64,000 nucleotides of DNA, from positions 32,159 to 96,158 of the IMG/VR virus record IMGVR_UViG_3300025886_001957; one strand, given 5' to 3'. Made by a program: the position numbers and the translations under genes. Position 1 is the stretch's first letter; each line of letters opens with the position of its first letter. Shown here in pieces: positions 24,135 to 33,271 of the stretch. This DNA comes from a virus. The notes under the pieces are model-generated. The model saw only the letters and a program-made list of their open reading frames with translations, searched no databases and was not told the DNA's origin.

Positions 24135-24617
24135 TTACCACTTTCCAGTTCCTACTCCGATTATAAACACAATTGCTCCTAGTGCTGTTGCTGCCAAGAC
24201 TGCTAATACAACAATTGCAAGAGTATCAAGAAATGCTTTCCTTTGTTGTTCTTGCTTATACACAGTTGCTTCACGTTGCTTTCGAATCTTGCGGCGCATT
24301 TCTTTAAGTTCTTCCATAGTGCCCCAGCCAAATCGATAGTTTAATAAGGTTGCAAGTTCTTTTTCTTGTTCCATTAATTTCTTTTCATGTATTAGTAGAT
24401 TAAAAGCTTCTTCTTCGACACTACGAGACTGTAATATTTTTTTAAAGATAGGAGGTTTTTTTTGAGACGTTTGCGCATAGCGAAAGTCAGCTGATGCTGT
24501 ATACCATTTGCCTAATTGCTTTGCTACGTTCTCAAAATCTTGCCCTGCATTTACAAATTTTTTAACAGTACTAAACGCTACTGTAGCAGCAGATATTGCT
24601 GAAATTGGATCTATCAT
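24135..24617 (-). CDS. Conserved phage protein with C-terminal membrane anchor, 160 aa
   Basis: Starts MIDPISAISAATVAFSTVKK, has a long helical region (ELKEMRRKIRKQREATVYK), and ends in a membrane segment (TLAIVVLAVLAATALGAIVF, about 131-155). A protein of this type is common in T4-like marine phages. A late-promoter box lies 16 bases upstream of the ATG. Function unknown; a structural or assembly role is possible. Confidence 0.72.
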   Translation of the reverse strand: MIDPISAISAATVAFSTVKKFVNAGQDFENVAKQLGKWYTASADFRYAQTSQKKPPIFKKILQSRSVEEEAFNLLIHEKKLMEQEKELATLLNYRFGWGTMEELKEMRRKIRKQREATVYKQEQQRKAFLDTLAIVVLAVLAATALGAIVFIIGVGTGKW

Positions 24618-24633
24618 GTTTTTCCCTCAACAG

Positions 24634-24641
24634 TATTTATT
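24634..24641 (-). promoter_or_regulatory. Late promoter box AATAAATA
   Basis: AATAAATA toward the 24135-24617 gene, overlapping the stop codon of the beta-barrel gene upstream. Confidence 0.45.
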
Positions 24642-24990
24642 ATTTTCCTATAGGTATTTCAACGCCTATAACAATACCAGTTTTTATATTGCCTGTCCTA
24701 TTACGTTCGTATGCTGGCGCTATAAACATTTTTAAATTTTCTGTATTATATATGACTCTTATATATGGAGAAACTTTATCAAATGTTGTATATCCTGTTA
24801 CACCTCCAATTTCAAAACTAAAGTTTTCACCAGTTGGTATATTAATTCCTCCATACCAGCTTAATCTATTAATACTATTATAATATACACCACTTATTGT
24901 ACTACCTTCTAAAAATCGAATATGTGGATGTATGCTATTATATTCGTTAGTTACTCCTAAGTGTGTGCTAAGTGCTAGTCCTAAAATCAT
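24640..24990 (-). CDS. Possible small outer-membrane beta-barrel protein, 116 aa
   Basis: Starts MILGLALSTHLGVTNEYN and consists of alternating amphipathic strands (SWYGGINIPTGENFSFEIGG; MFIAPAYERNRTGNIKTGIV) typical of small barrels such as PagL-like proteins. No catalytic motif confirmed. It lies at the end of the curli-like operon, so an outer-membrane place is plausible. Confidence 0.55.
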   Translation of the reverse strand: MILGLALSTHLGVTNEYNSIHPHIRFLEGSTISGVYYNSINRLSWYGGINIPTGENFSFEIGGVTGYTTFDKVSPYIRVIYNTENLKMFIAPAYERNRTGNIKTGIVIGVEIPIGK

Positions 24991-25002
24991 TTGTAATACC
25001 CT

Positions 25003-26190
25003 TTAATTTTGTAATATCGAAACAGAACAACCTGCTGTATTTGTACAACTTCCAGTAAGACTGTATGTTTGAGCAGTACTACTATTCTGTTCAGTAGTTA
25101 CACTATATGCGCCACCCCCATTGGTTACATTAATTTCCATATTATGTGCGCCGTTGCCGTGTTGCAATGCATCAACTGTATGCCCGTCTCCTGTTACTAG
25201 TACATCGGCAAATAAACTGTTAGAACTCTTCTGTGTTAACTCAATGTTATTATTGTCGCCGGTTACTTCAATAAATCCCTGGTGCTGTCCATTTTTACGT
25301 TGTTCATGTAATATATCATTATTATCACCTGTAACAATGTTTGCCAAATGTTTTGAACCACTACAGCAACTAGTTTTTTGATCTGTTTGAGTATGTTTAT
25401 AAACATTATTATCACCTGTAACTGTTACGTATGCTTCGTGATCGCCGCCTTCGATTGTATCAACTGTGCCGCTGCCGTATTTTCCTTGCCAACTTATTAC
25501 ACTGTTATTACCTCCAATAACAACTCCACGTAGAAAATTACTTTCGCCGTCACCGCCCTGATATACATCAATAGTATTATCATCTCCGATTAGCATACCT
25601 TCAAATTGTTCGTATTGTGAACCATTTTGTGTAACTGTAAGAGTATTACGATCGCCAGTAATAGGTGTGCTGTCTATGCCACTAGTACTATGATTATTAC
25701 CATCTTGATCAATTGTAATAGTGTTATCATCGCCGTTAACTTCTACATATGCTTCGTTATCATCTCCGTCTTGTGAAACTGTAATAGTTTGATCATAGTC
25801 GCCGCCATTGCCTAGCTCGGCATATACTGTATTGTCATCGCCGGTTTGTGTTAAAATAATCTTTGCATTATTACCGTGACTATCTGCCACAGCAATATTT
25901 CTATCACCAGTTTGACTAATTGTTTGCTGTCCATTCCCGGCACTTTGATATAATCCTATACTATTATTATCACCTGTTTGTGTGTAAGAATTATCTTGAT
26001 TATTTCCATGTAGTGTAGCTTTAGCTGTGCTACTATGAAGATGACTTATAGTATTATCTTGGCCATCTTGATCTATAGTCAAGTTGGTATTATTTCCAAC
26101 TTGCTTAATATAGATATCATTTGCATAACTACCACTCGCGTTGAATAATAGTAATACTATTGCCAGTGGTTGTACCCAACCTATAATCAT
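25003..26190 (-). CDS. Curlin-repeat (CsgA/CsgB-like) secreted protein
   Basis: The start at 26190 (MIIGWVQPLAIVLLLFNASG) gives a clean signal peptide; longer readings run deep into the FecR gene. The mature protein of about 370 residues is made of curlin-type repeats: IDQDGQDNTI, YTQTGDNNSI, ISQTGDRNIAV, LTQTGDDNTV, VSQDGDDNEAY, IDQDGNNHS and more (Q-x-G-x-x-N pattern). Curlin repeats stack into amyloid. It is much longer than E. coli CsgA (151 residues) and has a Cys pair (KTSCCSGS). It probably is exported by the CsgG of the same operon. Confidence 0.85.
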   Translation of the reverse strand: MIIGWVQPLAIVLLLFNASGSYANDIYIKQVGNNTNLTIDQDGQDNTISHLHSSTAKATLHGNNQDNSYTQTGDNNSIGLYQSAGNGQQTISQTGDRNIAVADSHGNNAKIILTQTGDDNTVYAELGNGGDYDQTITVSQDGDDNEAYVEVNGDDNTITIDQDGNNHSTSGIDSTPITGDRNTLTVTQNGSQYEQFEGMLIGDDNTIDVYQGGDGESNFLRGVVIGGNNSVISWQGKYGSGTVDTIEGGDHEAYVTVTGDNNVYKHTQTDQKTSCCSGSKHLANIVTGDNNDILHEQRKNGQHQGFIEVTGDNNNIELTQKSSNSLFADVLVTGDGHTVDALQHGNGAHNMEINVTNGGGAYSVTTEQNSSTAQTYSLTGSCTNTAGCSVSILQN

Positions 26191-27271
26191 AGTATTCAAA
26201 GTCTTGTTGCTCCATGTCGATCGTATATCCATAGTTTTGATCAAGTCGTAATCTAAAATAATTATCGCTTCCATTATCCTCTCGACTAATCTCCCAACTA
26301 CCTTCCCATTCTTCTAATTGTATTCCTGTTGTTAAATCTATGCCGGTTTGGTATTGCTTAAAAAATAAAGAATTTTGTATATCTAATTCATTACTAAGTC
26401 TAGCCATAAGTGCTGCATTTAGTGCATCAAGCATATCATATAGTACATCGGCAAAAATGTAATCTGTTTCATCAAGCTGTGTTGACCAAATTCCGTCAAT
26501 ACTGTCTTGAAGTGCATCAGCATCTAACCCATCAAATTCTAGCATATCGATACCTAAGAAATCATATTGTGCTCTTGCTTTTCTTAGGATTTCAGCTTCT
26601 TCGTCTTCGTAAGGAGTGCGCTTTCTTAGAATTAATAACTGTGTAAGATTTTGTTCTTCTATATCAAGTATAAGAGGTTTTGATGGCGGTTGATTGCTAG
26701 TGCTAGTCATAGTTGTTTGAAAAGATTGATTCATAATAACTATACCTGCATCAGTCTCAACTTCTATTTCTCCTGTATAACATACTCCTTGATCATTGCA
26801 ACTCGGTAGTAAGGTTATCATTGATCCTCCAAGTTCGTCAACTACCATTGCAAAATCTGTGCCGCGGACATTAATAGTTGCACTTGGCGTTCTTATATTA
26901 ACATTTTGTCTAAAGTTTTTAGCAATTTGGCCACTAGCATATCTAATTCCTCCAAGGCTTGCTTTAATACTTAATTTACCTATTCCGTTAGCTGGGTCGT
27001 ATACAAATTCATCAATTAATAGTCGACTATGTTCTGTTAAATCAACCCTAGTATCATCAATAAAATCAATTTGCATAGTACCTCGTGCTGTTACAGCAGT
27101 GTCAAGGCTTTGTACACCAATTCCTTTATCGCCAACTACTACGTCATTGCCTCTTTCAAGAACTCCTGACCCTTGTATTTTCCCAATTTGTCCAGCAGAA
27201 TCAACAGCAGCAAATGCTATCGAGGTTAGACAACCTAAGTTAATCAGACTGATTAATATTAACTGAACCAT
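26129..27271 (-). CDS. FecR-domain secreted protein
   Basis: A 380-residue protein with a signal peptide (residues 1-22) and a FecR domain: GVLERGNDVVVGDKGIGVQS, TAVTARGTMQIDFIDDTRVD, LTEHSRLLIDEFVYDP, NVNIRTPSATINVRGTDFAM. The C-terminal half is helical and then beta-rich. FecR domains transmit or anchor in the periplasm and often occur with CHASE2 cyclases. It overlaps the curlin genes on both sides (32 and about 62 bases), so expression is coupled. Confidence 0.85.
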   Translation of the reverse strand: MVQLILISLINLGCLTSIAFAAVDSAGQIGKIQGSGVLERGNDVVVGDKGIGVQSLDTAVTARGTMQIDFIDDTRVDLTEHSRLLIDEFVYDPANGIGKLSIKASLGGIRYASGQIAKNFRQNVNIRTPSATINVRGTDFAMVVDELGGSMITLLPSCNDQGVCYTGEIEVETDAGIVIMNQSFQTTMTSTSNQPPSKPLILDIEEQNLTQLLILRKRTPYEDEEAEILRKARAQYDFLGIDMLEFDGLDADALQDSIDGIWSTQLDETDYIFADVLYDMLDALNAALMARLSNELDIQNSLFFKQYQTGIDLTTGIQLEEWEGSWEISREDNGSDNYFRLRLDQNYGYTIDMEQQDFEYYDYRLGTTTGNSITIIQREW

Positions 27272-27977
27272 CGTCGCCTGTCATTTCTAAATTTACTTTG
27301 TTGTCATTTATTCCACTTTGTGTTATGTCAATTAGATTGCCGCCTCCTGTGATATCTAATGTAACTGCATGTCCTCCGCTGTCTCCATCGCCACTAATGT
27401 CTATATCAATTAAGTTTCCACCGGCGTCGGTACTATTACCTGATGCTACGTCATTTAGAGTAGTTGAACTAGATGTACTACTATTATCTACAGTAACAGT
27501 AACGTCTGCATTAGTCCCGTCTACTTCGGCTTGTATAACATTTCCATCGCCGTCAATTGTAAATGCTGCTACTAAATTTTGTGCATCATTTGTTTCACCA
27601 GCAAAAATATCAAATGTATTATCATCGCCAGTTGTTGTAATGTTAACAGTCACATTATCACAATTAACACCGTTGGTTGAATCACATTTCATATCAACGT
27701 TGTTTGAATCTCCAGTAAATGTCCATGTTCCTGTGTAGGTGCTACCATCAATAATTGCATCTATTTTATTTGTATCACCAGTTTGTGTAATTGCAAAAGT
27801 CATTGAATCGCCAGAGAGCATGGCATCTTTTGTGCTATCGCCAATTTCATTATTTTGCCCATCTTGTATTATATCTAAATCTAATGTGTCGCCAACTTGT
27901 TCGATATAAATTTCATTTGCTAACAAACTTGATCCAAATAATATTAAAGTAGCAATTATTATTATTTTTATTTTCAT
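27240..27977 (-). CDS. Curlin-repeat secreted protein
   Basis: The ATG at 27977 follows GGTGAGGGCA; a GTG at 27986 is a possible alternative. Signal peptide MKIKIIIIATLILFGSSLLA, then EIYIEQVGDTLDLDIIQDGQ, ITQTGDTNKID, ITTTGDDNTFD, ITQSGINDNKV and VNINQSD: curlin-like repeats rich in Asp, Asn and Thr. One Cys pair (DMKCDSTNGVNCDN). Likely a second amyloid-type subunit exported with CsgG/CsgF. Confidence 0.83.
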   Translation of the reverse strand: MKIKIIIIATLILFGSSLLANEIYIEQVGDTLDLDIIQDGQNNEIGDSTKDAMLSGDSMTFAITQTGDTNKIDAIIDGSTYTGTWTFTGDSNNVDMKCDSTNGVNCDNVTVNITTTGDDNTFDIFAGETNDAQNLVAAFTIDGDGNVIQAEVDGTNADVTVTVDNSSTSSSTTLNDVASGNSTDAGGNLIDIDISGDGDSGGHAVTLDITGGGNLIDITQSGINDNKVNLEMTGDDGSVNINQSD

Positions 27978-27982
27978 TGCCC

Positions 27983-28792
27983 TCACCTAAACTCTTTAAA
28001 TTTCCAAAGACCCTTTCTTTCGCCCTCGTACACCATTTCAACTACTCCGGCCTCAATAGCTGCTCTTACAGCATAATTTACTGGTTCGTTAATTGACCAT
28101 CCAATTTCGCTTTCAACTGCTTTAGTTCCCATATCAAAAAACTTAAAAACATCAGTTCCTGAACGATAGCTAGCAATAGTTTTTTCAGTTGCTACACTAA
28201 ATAGTACCCTTCCTGTACTAACACTTACTATTCTCATTACTACAGTTACATAGTCAATTCTATATTCATCTTGCAACCCTAGTCCTAAGTAACGTGCTCC
28301 AACTCCTCCAGTTGAAACATTACTATCATAACCAACAATACCGCCTTCCAGTAAAAGTCCTGCAAACAACATTGGCTTAAGGGCAGTTGGACCATGTGGT
28401 TTTTCTTTTTCATATGTATCTCTTGTGTTTCTTATTAGTTGTCGTTCTTTAATCAAATGCTCCATGCCAACACGCTCTACAACTTCAAACCAAGTTCCAT
28501 TTCCGACTTCCTGTAATGCTTTAATTACCCATACTTCGGATCCTTGTGTAACTGCACTACTAAGATTTGCTATCTTGTCTGCAGGTTTACGCTGACCCGT
28601 TTTATCTAAAAAATTATAAACAGCAATAGTCATCTTTTTAGCATCAAGTTCAGGCACGGCATCTAGACGTATCTGCTCAGGTGCCGTTTGTATTCTTGCT
28701 GGACCTACTGACTTTTTGATATCTTGAGATTTCTGCCATCCAGTACAACTTGTTAGAATACACACAACCAATATTAATATTATATTTTTCAA
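27983..28792 (-). CDS. csgG: Curli secretion channel CsgG
   Basis: A 269-residue lipoprotein: signal MKNIILILVVCILTSC with the lipid-accepting Cys at 16. Then MTIAVYNFLDKTGQRKPA, GTWFEVVERVGMEHLIKERQ, LLLEGGIVGYDSNVSTGGVG and VTVVMRIVSVSTGRVLFSV match CsgG throughout. CsgG forms a nonameric outer-membrane pore for curli subunits. It overlaps csgF by 4 bases. No csgE or csgD is seen here. Confidence 0.93.
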   Translation of the reverse strand: MKNIILILVVCILTSCTGWQKSQDIKKSVGPARIQTAPEQIRLDAVPELDAKKMTIAVYNFLDKTGQRKPADKIANLSSAVTQGSEVWVIKALQEVGNGTWFEVVERVGMEHLIKERQLIRNTRDTYEKEKPHGPTALKPMLFAGLLLEGGIVGYDSNVSTGGVGARYLGLGLQDEYRIDYVTVVMRIVSVSTGRVLFSVATEKTIASYRSGTDVFKFFDMGTKAVESEIGWSINEPVNYAVRAAIEAGVVEMVYEGERKGLWKFKEFR

Positions 28793-29265
28793 AATGCAAA
28801 CTCTCCACTGCCCGGAATATTAATTTCAGTATATCCATCATCGCCATCTACAATAATTGTAATTTCACCAGTATCAGGATTTTTAGCCCAGGTTATTTCA
28901 GCACCTTCAATATTGGCACTCCCGCTATCAGGTGGAACACATTCAGTGTCGTCAGCCTCGCATGTAGCAAACATAGCATCAACAAGTTGCTTGCTCATTG
29001 TAGCATATATTCTACTTTCAAGATTACGCATAAATTTTGTAAGTATTGAACTATCGCCTTCTCGTTCTAATGCTCTGTTAGCTGCTTCAGCATCTTTACG
29101 ACGATCTTCTCGTCTATTGTACTGTAGTTGTTCTACGCTTAATACATGAGTTGAATATCCATTTCCATAGTGAAATGCTGGGCTTTTAAATCCCCATCCT
29201 AGCTCACTTGAATATGTTACTGATCCTATAAAGATTAGTATAATAATTAATATTGGTAGCTTCAT
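28789..29265 (-). CDS. csgF: Curli assembly factor CsgF
   Basis: A 158-residue protein with a signal peptide (1-19) and the CsgF mark ELGWGFKSPAFHYGNGY right after cleavage, the part that plugs into CsgG. It ends with a beta-rich domain (GEITIIVDGDDGYTEINIPG). A late box (GCTAAATA) lies five bases before its ATG, with no ribosome binding site, so it is the probable leaderless first gene of the curli operon. Confidence 0.9.
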   Translation of the reverse strand: MKLPILIIILIFIGSVTYSSELGWGFKSPAFHYGNGYSTHVLSVEQLQYNRREDRRKDAEAANRALEREGDSSILTKFMRNLESRIYATMSKQLVDAMFATCEADDTECVPPDSGSANIEGAEITWAKNPDTGEITIIVDGDDGYTEINIPGSGEFAF

Positions 29266-29270
29266 GCTAA

Positions 29271-29278
29271 TATTTAGC
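29271..29278 (-). promoter_or_regulatory. Late promoter box GCTAAATA
   Basis: Five bases before the csgF ATG and overlapping the end of the pcyX gene. Separates the bilin genes from the curli operon. Confidence 0.45.
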
Positions 29279-29973
29279 TATAGTTTAGGGAATAATAAGT
29301 CTCTACAAAATATTTCTACATCATTCTCAGGTAATCCAAGACTTTTCATTACAGCTGGTGTATGAGGATTCATCTGTTGATTTGTACAATAATAGTTGTG
29401 CATTTTTTTATTATACTCAACATCTAAGATATCTTGATATGTTGAATACTTGGTAATTTCTTCTAAATAATACACAGTGTTAGATAAAACAATATCAATA
29501 ATTTGATCTATTTCTTCTGTAGTACTAACATTACTAGCAGAAATCATCCACGGTGTAAATATATTACTTGCCCATTCGGGTAACACTCTTTCCTTAGTTG
29601 GTGTATAATCTCTTACACTCTCTTGAAACCCTTGAATCATTGGATGATCTATGCCGCCGCTAGTTTCGCTAAAATCATGAAATGCACCTGTAATTTTATT
29701 TTTACCGGCAATAACGTCGAAGCCATAAATGGGTCCATTGTTATCCATGGATGGAAACATACAAACATGCATCATCCATAGACCTTTAGTATCCCTAGCA
29801 TCAACTACATCAACATGTGCTCGGCGAATGTGTTGATTAACCCATGTTCTATTAATCCAATTGTTATGATTAAATTGTGCTAATGCTGGTTCATGATATT
29901 CAGCAGCATTATCGTTGAGTAGTTTAATAATTTGATTTTGACAATCAACAAGTTTATTCCATATAAGGCTCAA
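29278..29973 (-). CDS. pcyX: Ferredoxin-dependent bilin reductase, PcyX-type
   Basis: A 231-residue reductase of the PcyA/PebS family. IRRAHVDVVDARDTKGLWMM, IYGFDVIAGKNKITGAFHDF and the C-terminal YCTNQQMNPHTPAVMKSLGL are family blocks. Together with the heme oxygenase upstream (20-base overlap) it would reduce biliverdin to a pink or violet bilin such as phycoerythrobilin. PcyX genes next to heme oxygenase have been described from uncultured oceanic phages thought to infect alphaproteobacteria. No phycobiliprotein gene is in the window, so its use is unknown. Confidence 0.9.
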   Translation of the reverse strand: MSLIWNKLVDCQNQIIKLLNDNAAEYHEPALAQFNHNNWINRTWVNQHIRRAHVDVVDARDTKGLWMMHVCMFPSMDNNGPIYGFDVIAGKNKITGAFHDFSETSGGIDHPMIQGFQESVRDYTPTKERVLPEWASNIFTPWMISASNVSTTEEIDQIIDIVLSNTVYYLEEITKYSTYQDILDVEYNKKMHNYYCTNQQMNPHTPAVMKSLGLPENDVEIFCRDLLFPKL

Positions 29974-30511
29974 TGTCCAACTCCATTAATTCTTGAAATA
30001 ATTTAGTTGCAGATTCAAATACATAGATTGCTTCAGTAGCCATATCATCTGTGGTCTTGCTTCTTATTATTTCTTTTAATGCTGCTTTATCGCCGTCAAA
30101 CTGATACATTTGTTTTGACCCTGGTACCTTACGTGCTATCATTTGCCCTCCGCTTAGGTCTCCCATATGAAGTGTATAGATGTGTGCTGTTAACAATACA
30201 GGATCTTGCATAATTTCTTTCATATGCAAAATATATTCATGAGTGCTAGGTAGTACAACAGGTGATTCGTTGTGATTCCATAATTCGTTAAAATCTTGTT
30301 CAATTTTTAAATGACGACTTACTCCAGGAAGATCGTCAAATATTCCATGAGAACTTGCAAGTGTTTCTAATAATTTATATTTTTTATGTTGATTCCACAA
30401 ATATGTAGCATATAACTCAGGATTAATTTTTCCACTCATCAATACTTTAACAAATTTTTGTCTTTCTGCATTTCGATGTTGATCATGAGTTAATTCTTTT
30501 AATTTACTCAT
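29954..30511 (-). CDS. ho1: Heme oxygenase
   Basis: A 185-residue heme oxygenase, slightly short for the family. The proximal His is in LTHDQHRNAERQKF, and the distal helix glycines are in YTLHMGDLSGGQMIARKV. It opens heme to biliverdin, iron and CO, giving the substrate for the adjacent reductase. Sits in one operon clpS-ho1-pcyX with overlaps. Confidence 0.94.
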   Translation of the reverse strand: MSKLKELTHDQHRNAERQKFVKVLMSGKINPELYATYLWNQHKKYKLLETLASSHGIFDDLPGVSRHLKIEQDFNELWNHNESPVVLPSTHEYILHMKEIMQDPVLLTAHIYTLHMGDLSGGQMIARKVPGSKQMYQFDGDKAALKEIIRSKTTDDMATEAIYVFESATKLFQELMELDIEPYME

Positions 30512-30819
30512 TCTTCTTCAATCTTTATTCGTAAAGGAAATCCATTATCTCGACTTAGTGTAGTTGCTTCAACAGATTTTTGTTCAGCAATTTCGTAACT
30601 GTATATACCAACTACTCCTGATCCTTTTTCATGAATTTCAAGTGTTAACGAAAGTGCTGATTCTTCTGAATGTTTAAATAATTCGGTTATTAATGATATT
30701 ACAAAATCCATTGGAGTTTGCTCATCGTTAAGAAATACTACCTTATAACGACTTGGCTCGTCAATATTAATTTTAATTTTATCATTTATTTTTATATCTA
30801 AGTCAACATCTGTGGTCAT
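30508..30819 (-). CDS. clpS: Clp protease adaptor ClpS
   Basis: A 103-residue adaptor that brings N-end-rule substrates to ClpA(P). Matching blocks: RYKVVFLNDEQTPMDFVISL, then SALSLTLEIHEKGSGVVGIY and EIAEQKSVEATTLSRDNGFP, ending with basic-acidic LRIKIEEE. Overlaps ho1 by 4 bases. With phage ClpP and tmRNA, it suggests control of host proteolysis. Confidence 0.93.
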   Translation of the reverse strand: MTTDVDLDIKINDKIKINIDEPSRYKVVFLNDEQTPMDFVISLITELFKHSEESALSLTLEIHEKGSGVVGIYSYEIAEQKSVEATTLSRDNGFPLRIKIEEE

Positions 30820-30833
30820 TTTTAAATCCTTTT

Positions 30834-30858
30834 ATTAGGGGGAGTTATTCCCCCTAAT
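30834..30858 (-). terminator. Perfect 10-bp hairpin between hsp20 and clpS
   Basis: ATTAGGGGGA pairs with TCCCCCTAAT around ATAAC, 16 bases after the hsp20 stop codon. It is followed by AAAAGG rather than a T-run, so it may work as an RNA-processing or 3'-end stabilising hairpin. Confidence 0.5.
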
Positions 30859-30873
30859 GTACTTAGTTAATAT

Positions 30874-31317
30874 TTATTTAAGTGTGCTGACAGTTGAAAT
30901 ATTAATTTTTTTAGGTTGATCAGCTTCAGGAACTTCTCTAACTAAATGAATATTTAACATTCCTAATTCAAGTGTAGCATTTTCAACCTCAACATTATCG
31001 GCTAGTGTAAACTCTTTTTTAAAGTTACGACCAGCAATACCTTGATGTAAATAGTTTATACTGTTGTCATTAATCGTTGTTTTACGACCTTCAATTCTTA
31101 AAACATTCTTTTCTTTTAGAATATCTAAATTGTCCATATCAAATCCTGCAACAGCTAACGAAATTAAGTATTCATTTTCGTTGAGTTCTATTAAATTATA
31201 TGGTGGATAATTAGTAGCTGATGTAGTTGTAAAACGTTCCATCTGATCAAATAAATTATCAAATCCAACTGAGGTTCTATGAAAATTAGGGAAGTCTATT
31301 GTTTGTAATCTTGTCAT
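30874..31317 (-). CDS. Small heat-shock protein Hsp20 (IbpA-like)
   Basis: The real start is ATG 31317 (MTRLQTIDFPNFHRTSVGFD) after AAGGAG; a longer reading would translate the leader. The 147-residue alpha-crystallin protein has YPPYNLIELNENEYLISLAV, LRIEGRK and FKKEFTLADNVEVENATLEL, with GMLNIHL at the end of the domain. It holds unfolded proteins for DnaK. Its leader carries a ROSE-like thermometer. Confidence 0.94.
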   Translation of the reverse strand: MTRLQTIDFPNFHRTSVGFDNLFDQMERFTTTSATNYPPYNLIELNENEYLISLAVAGFDMDNLDILKEKNVLRIEGRKTTINDNSINYLHQGIAGRNFKKEFTLADNVEVENATLELGMLNIHLVREVPEADQPKKINISTVSTLK

Positions 31318-31370
31318 GTTATTTCTCCTTATATAAGCAAGATATAGTGGACCCAATAAGGCGTCCACTA
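31318..31370 (-). promoter_or_regulatory. ROSE-like RNA thermometer of hsp20
   Basis: Two hairpins lie in the leader. The first (31345-31370) has perfect 8-bp arms TAGTGGAC/GTCCACTA around GCCTTATTGG. The second (31325-31343) pairs TCTTGCTT with the Shine-Dalgarno AAGGAGA, with the G of UUGCU unpaired or in a G-G pair: this is the ROSE signature UYGCU opposite AGGA. At low temperature it would hide the ribosome binding site; heating would open it. The dnaK leader has the same design. Confidence 0.72.
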
Positions 31371-31371
31371 G

Positions 31372-31379
31372 TATTTATT
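31372..31379 (-). promoter_or_regulatory. Late promoter box AATAAATA before hsp20
   Basis: AATAAATA ends one base before the 5' hairpin of the thermometer, the same geometry as at dnaK, and overlaps the end of dnaK. Confidence 0.45.
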
Positions 31380-33271
31380 TAAGATTCTTGGGTAAATTCT
31401 GCATCTACAATTTCAGCATCATCTTTATTAAGATCGTTTGGTTCTTCTGGTTTTTCTCGTTCTGCCTTAATTTTGAATACAACTTCCATTGCTGTTAACA
31501 GTTCTTTGGTTTTTTCTTGCATATTATCAGTGTCATCAGTTTTAGCTGATTCTAAACAAGTTGAAGTTGCTTCTTCAATTGCAGTTTTTTCATCTTCGGA
31601 CAAATCGTCTTTTACTTCGTTATAGTCTTTTTGTAGTTGAGCAACAGTTGATTCTGTTCTATTTCTTTCATCGACAATTTTTCTGCGCTGCATATCATTT
31701 TCAGAATTTTCTTCAGCATCTTTAATCATCTGTTCAATTTCGCTCTCAGATAGTCCGCCACCAGATTCGATAGTAATATTCTGTTCTTTACCTGTGCCTT
31801 GATCCTTTGCACTTACTGAAAGAATTCCGTTAGCATCAATATCAAATGTTACCTCAATTTGTGGAACTCCTCGTGGCGCTGGTGCAATACCATCTAAGTT
31901 AAATGTACCAAGCATTTTGTTGTCACTAATAAATTCTCTTTCACCTTGACCTACTGTAATAGTTACTGTTGGTTGACCGTCATCAGCTGTACTAAATACC
32001 TGACTTTTCTTTGCAGGAATTGTAGTGTTTTTGTCAATAAGTTTTACCATGACACCGCCTACTGTTTCAATACCAAGCGATAGTGGTGTTACATCTAATA
32101 ACAGTATATCTTTATTATCGCCAGCAAGTACTGATCCTTGTAGAGCAGCACCCATAGCAACTGCTTCGTCTGGATTTACATCCTTACGAGGTGCTTTACC
32201 AAAAAACTTTTCTACCGCAACTTGGACTGCTGGCATACGAGTTTGACCGCCAACTAATATAACTTCATCAATATCTGAGATACTAAGTTCAGCATCTTTA
32301 ATTGCAACTTCGCAAGGCTTAATTGTTCTAGCAACTAAGCCTTCAACTAGACCTTCAAAAGTTGAACGTGTAATTTTTGATGTAAAGTGTTTTGGACCTG
32401 TTGTATCGGCTGTTAGATATGGTAAGTTAATATCTGTTTGTGCTCCAGAGCTTAGTTCAACTTTGGCTTTCTCGGCAGCTTCTTTAAGACGTTGTAATGC
32501 CATGTTATCAGAAGATATATCAATTCCAGATTCTTTCTTAAATTCTGCAATTATCCAATCAACTAATACTTGATCAAAATCTTCACCACCTAGAAGTGTA
32601 TCGCCATTTGTTGATAATACTTCAAACTGTTGTTCACCGTCCATTTCGTCAATTTCAATTATTGAAACGTCAAATGTTCCGCCACCTAAGTCATACACTG
32701 CAATTTTACGTGTACCAGTAACACCTTTTTCAACACCATATGCTAATGCTGCTGCTGTTGGCTCGTTGATAATACGCAATACTTCTAAACCTGCAATCTT
32801 ACCTGCATCCTTAGTTGCTTGACGTTGCGAGTCATTAAAATATGCTGGAACTGTGATAACAGCTTGTGTTACTTCCTCACCAAGATAATCTTCAGCGTTT
32901 GTTTTAATTCTACGAAGAATTTCTGAAGAAACCTGTTGTGGTGCATATTGTGATCCATTTGCTTCAATCCAAGCATCGCCGTTCTTTGCTTTTACAATTT
33001 TATAAGGACTATTCTTAATATCCTTTTTAACAGTTTTGTCGCTAAACTTACGTCCAATTAAACGCTTTACTGCGTGAATAGTGTTTGAACTATTTGTAAC
33101 TGCTTGTCTTTTTGCTGCTGCTCCAACTAAAATATCGTCATCAGTGTATGCAACAATACTTGGTGTAGTACGTCCTCCATCTGCATTTTCAATAATTTTG
33201 TGAGTTGTTCCGTTGACTACTGCTAAACACGAATTAGTAGTCCCTAGGTCAATGCCTATTACTTTTGCCAT
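31379..33271 (-). CDS. dnaK: Chaperone DnaK (Hsp70)
   Basis: The start is ATG 33271 ([20 protein letters not shown]) after AAAGGAGAATAAA. About 630 residues, full Hsp70 length. Phosphate 1 [29 protein letters not shown], phosphate 2 [12 protein letters not shown], adenosine motif [13 protein letters not shown], linker region [20 protein letters not shown] and a substrate domain are intact, with an EEVD-like acidic tail ([13 protein letters not shown]). No dnaJ or grpE is in the window, so host cochaperones are presumably used. Confidence 0.97.
   Translation of the reverse strand: MAKVIGIDLGTTNSCLAVVNGTTHKIIENADGGRTTPSIVAYTDDDILVGAAAKRQAVTNSSNTIHAVKRLIGRKFSDKTVKKDIKNSPYKIVKAKNGDAWIEANGSQYAPQQVSSEILRRIKTNAEDYLGEEVTQAVITVPAYFNDSQRQATKDAGKIAGLEVLRIINEPTAAALAYGVEKGVTGTRKIAVYDLGGGTFDVSIIEIDEMDGEQQFEVLSTNGDTLLGGEDFDQVLVDWIIAEFKKESGIDISSDNMALQRLKEAAEKAKVELSSGAQTDINLPYLTADTTGPKHFTSKITRSTFEGLVEGLVARTIKPCEVAIKDAELSISDIDEVILVGGQTRMPAVQVAVEKFFGKAPRKDVNPDEAVAMGAALQGSVLAGDNKDILLLDVTPLSLGIETVGGVMVKLIDKNTTIPAKKSQVFSTADDGQPTVTITVGQGEREFISDNKMLGTFNLDGIAPAPRGVPQIEVTFDIDANGILSVSAKDQGTGKEQNITIESGGGLSESEIEQMIKDAEENSENDMQRRKIVDERNRTESTVAQLQKDYNEVKDDLSEDEKTAIEEATSTCLESAKTDDTDNMQEKTKELLTAMEVVFKIKAEREKPEEPNDLNKDDAEIVDAEFTQES

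Noticed and set aside
25003-27977. Curlin-repeat genes considered as tail fibres
   Set aside because: The signal peptides, the Q-x-G-x-x-N repeats and adjacent csgG/csgF favour exported amyloid-type proteins.
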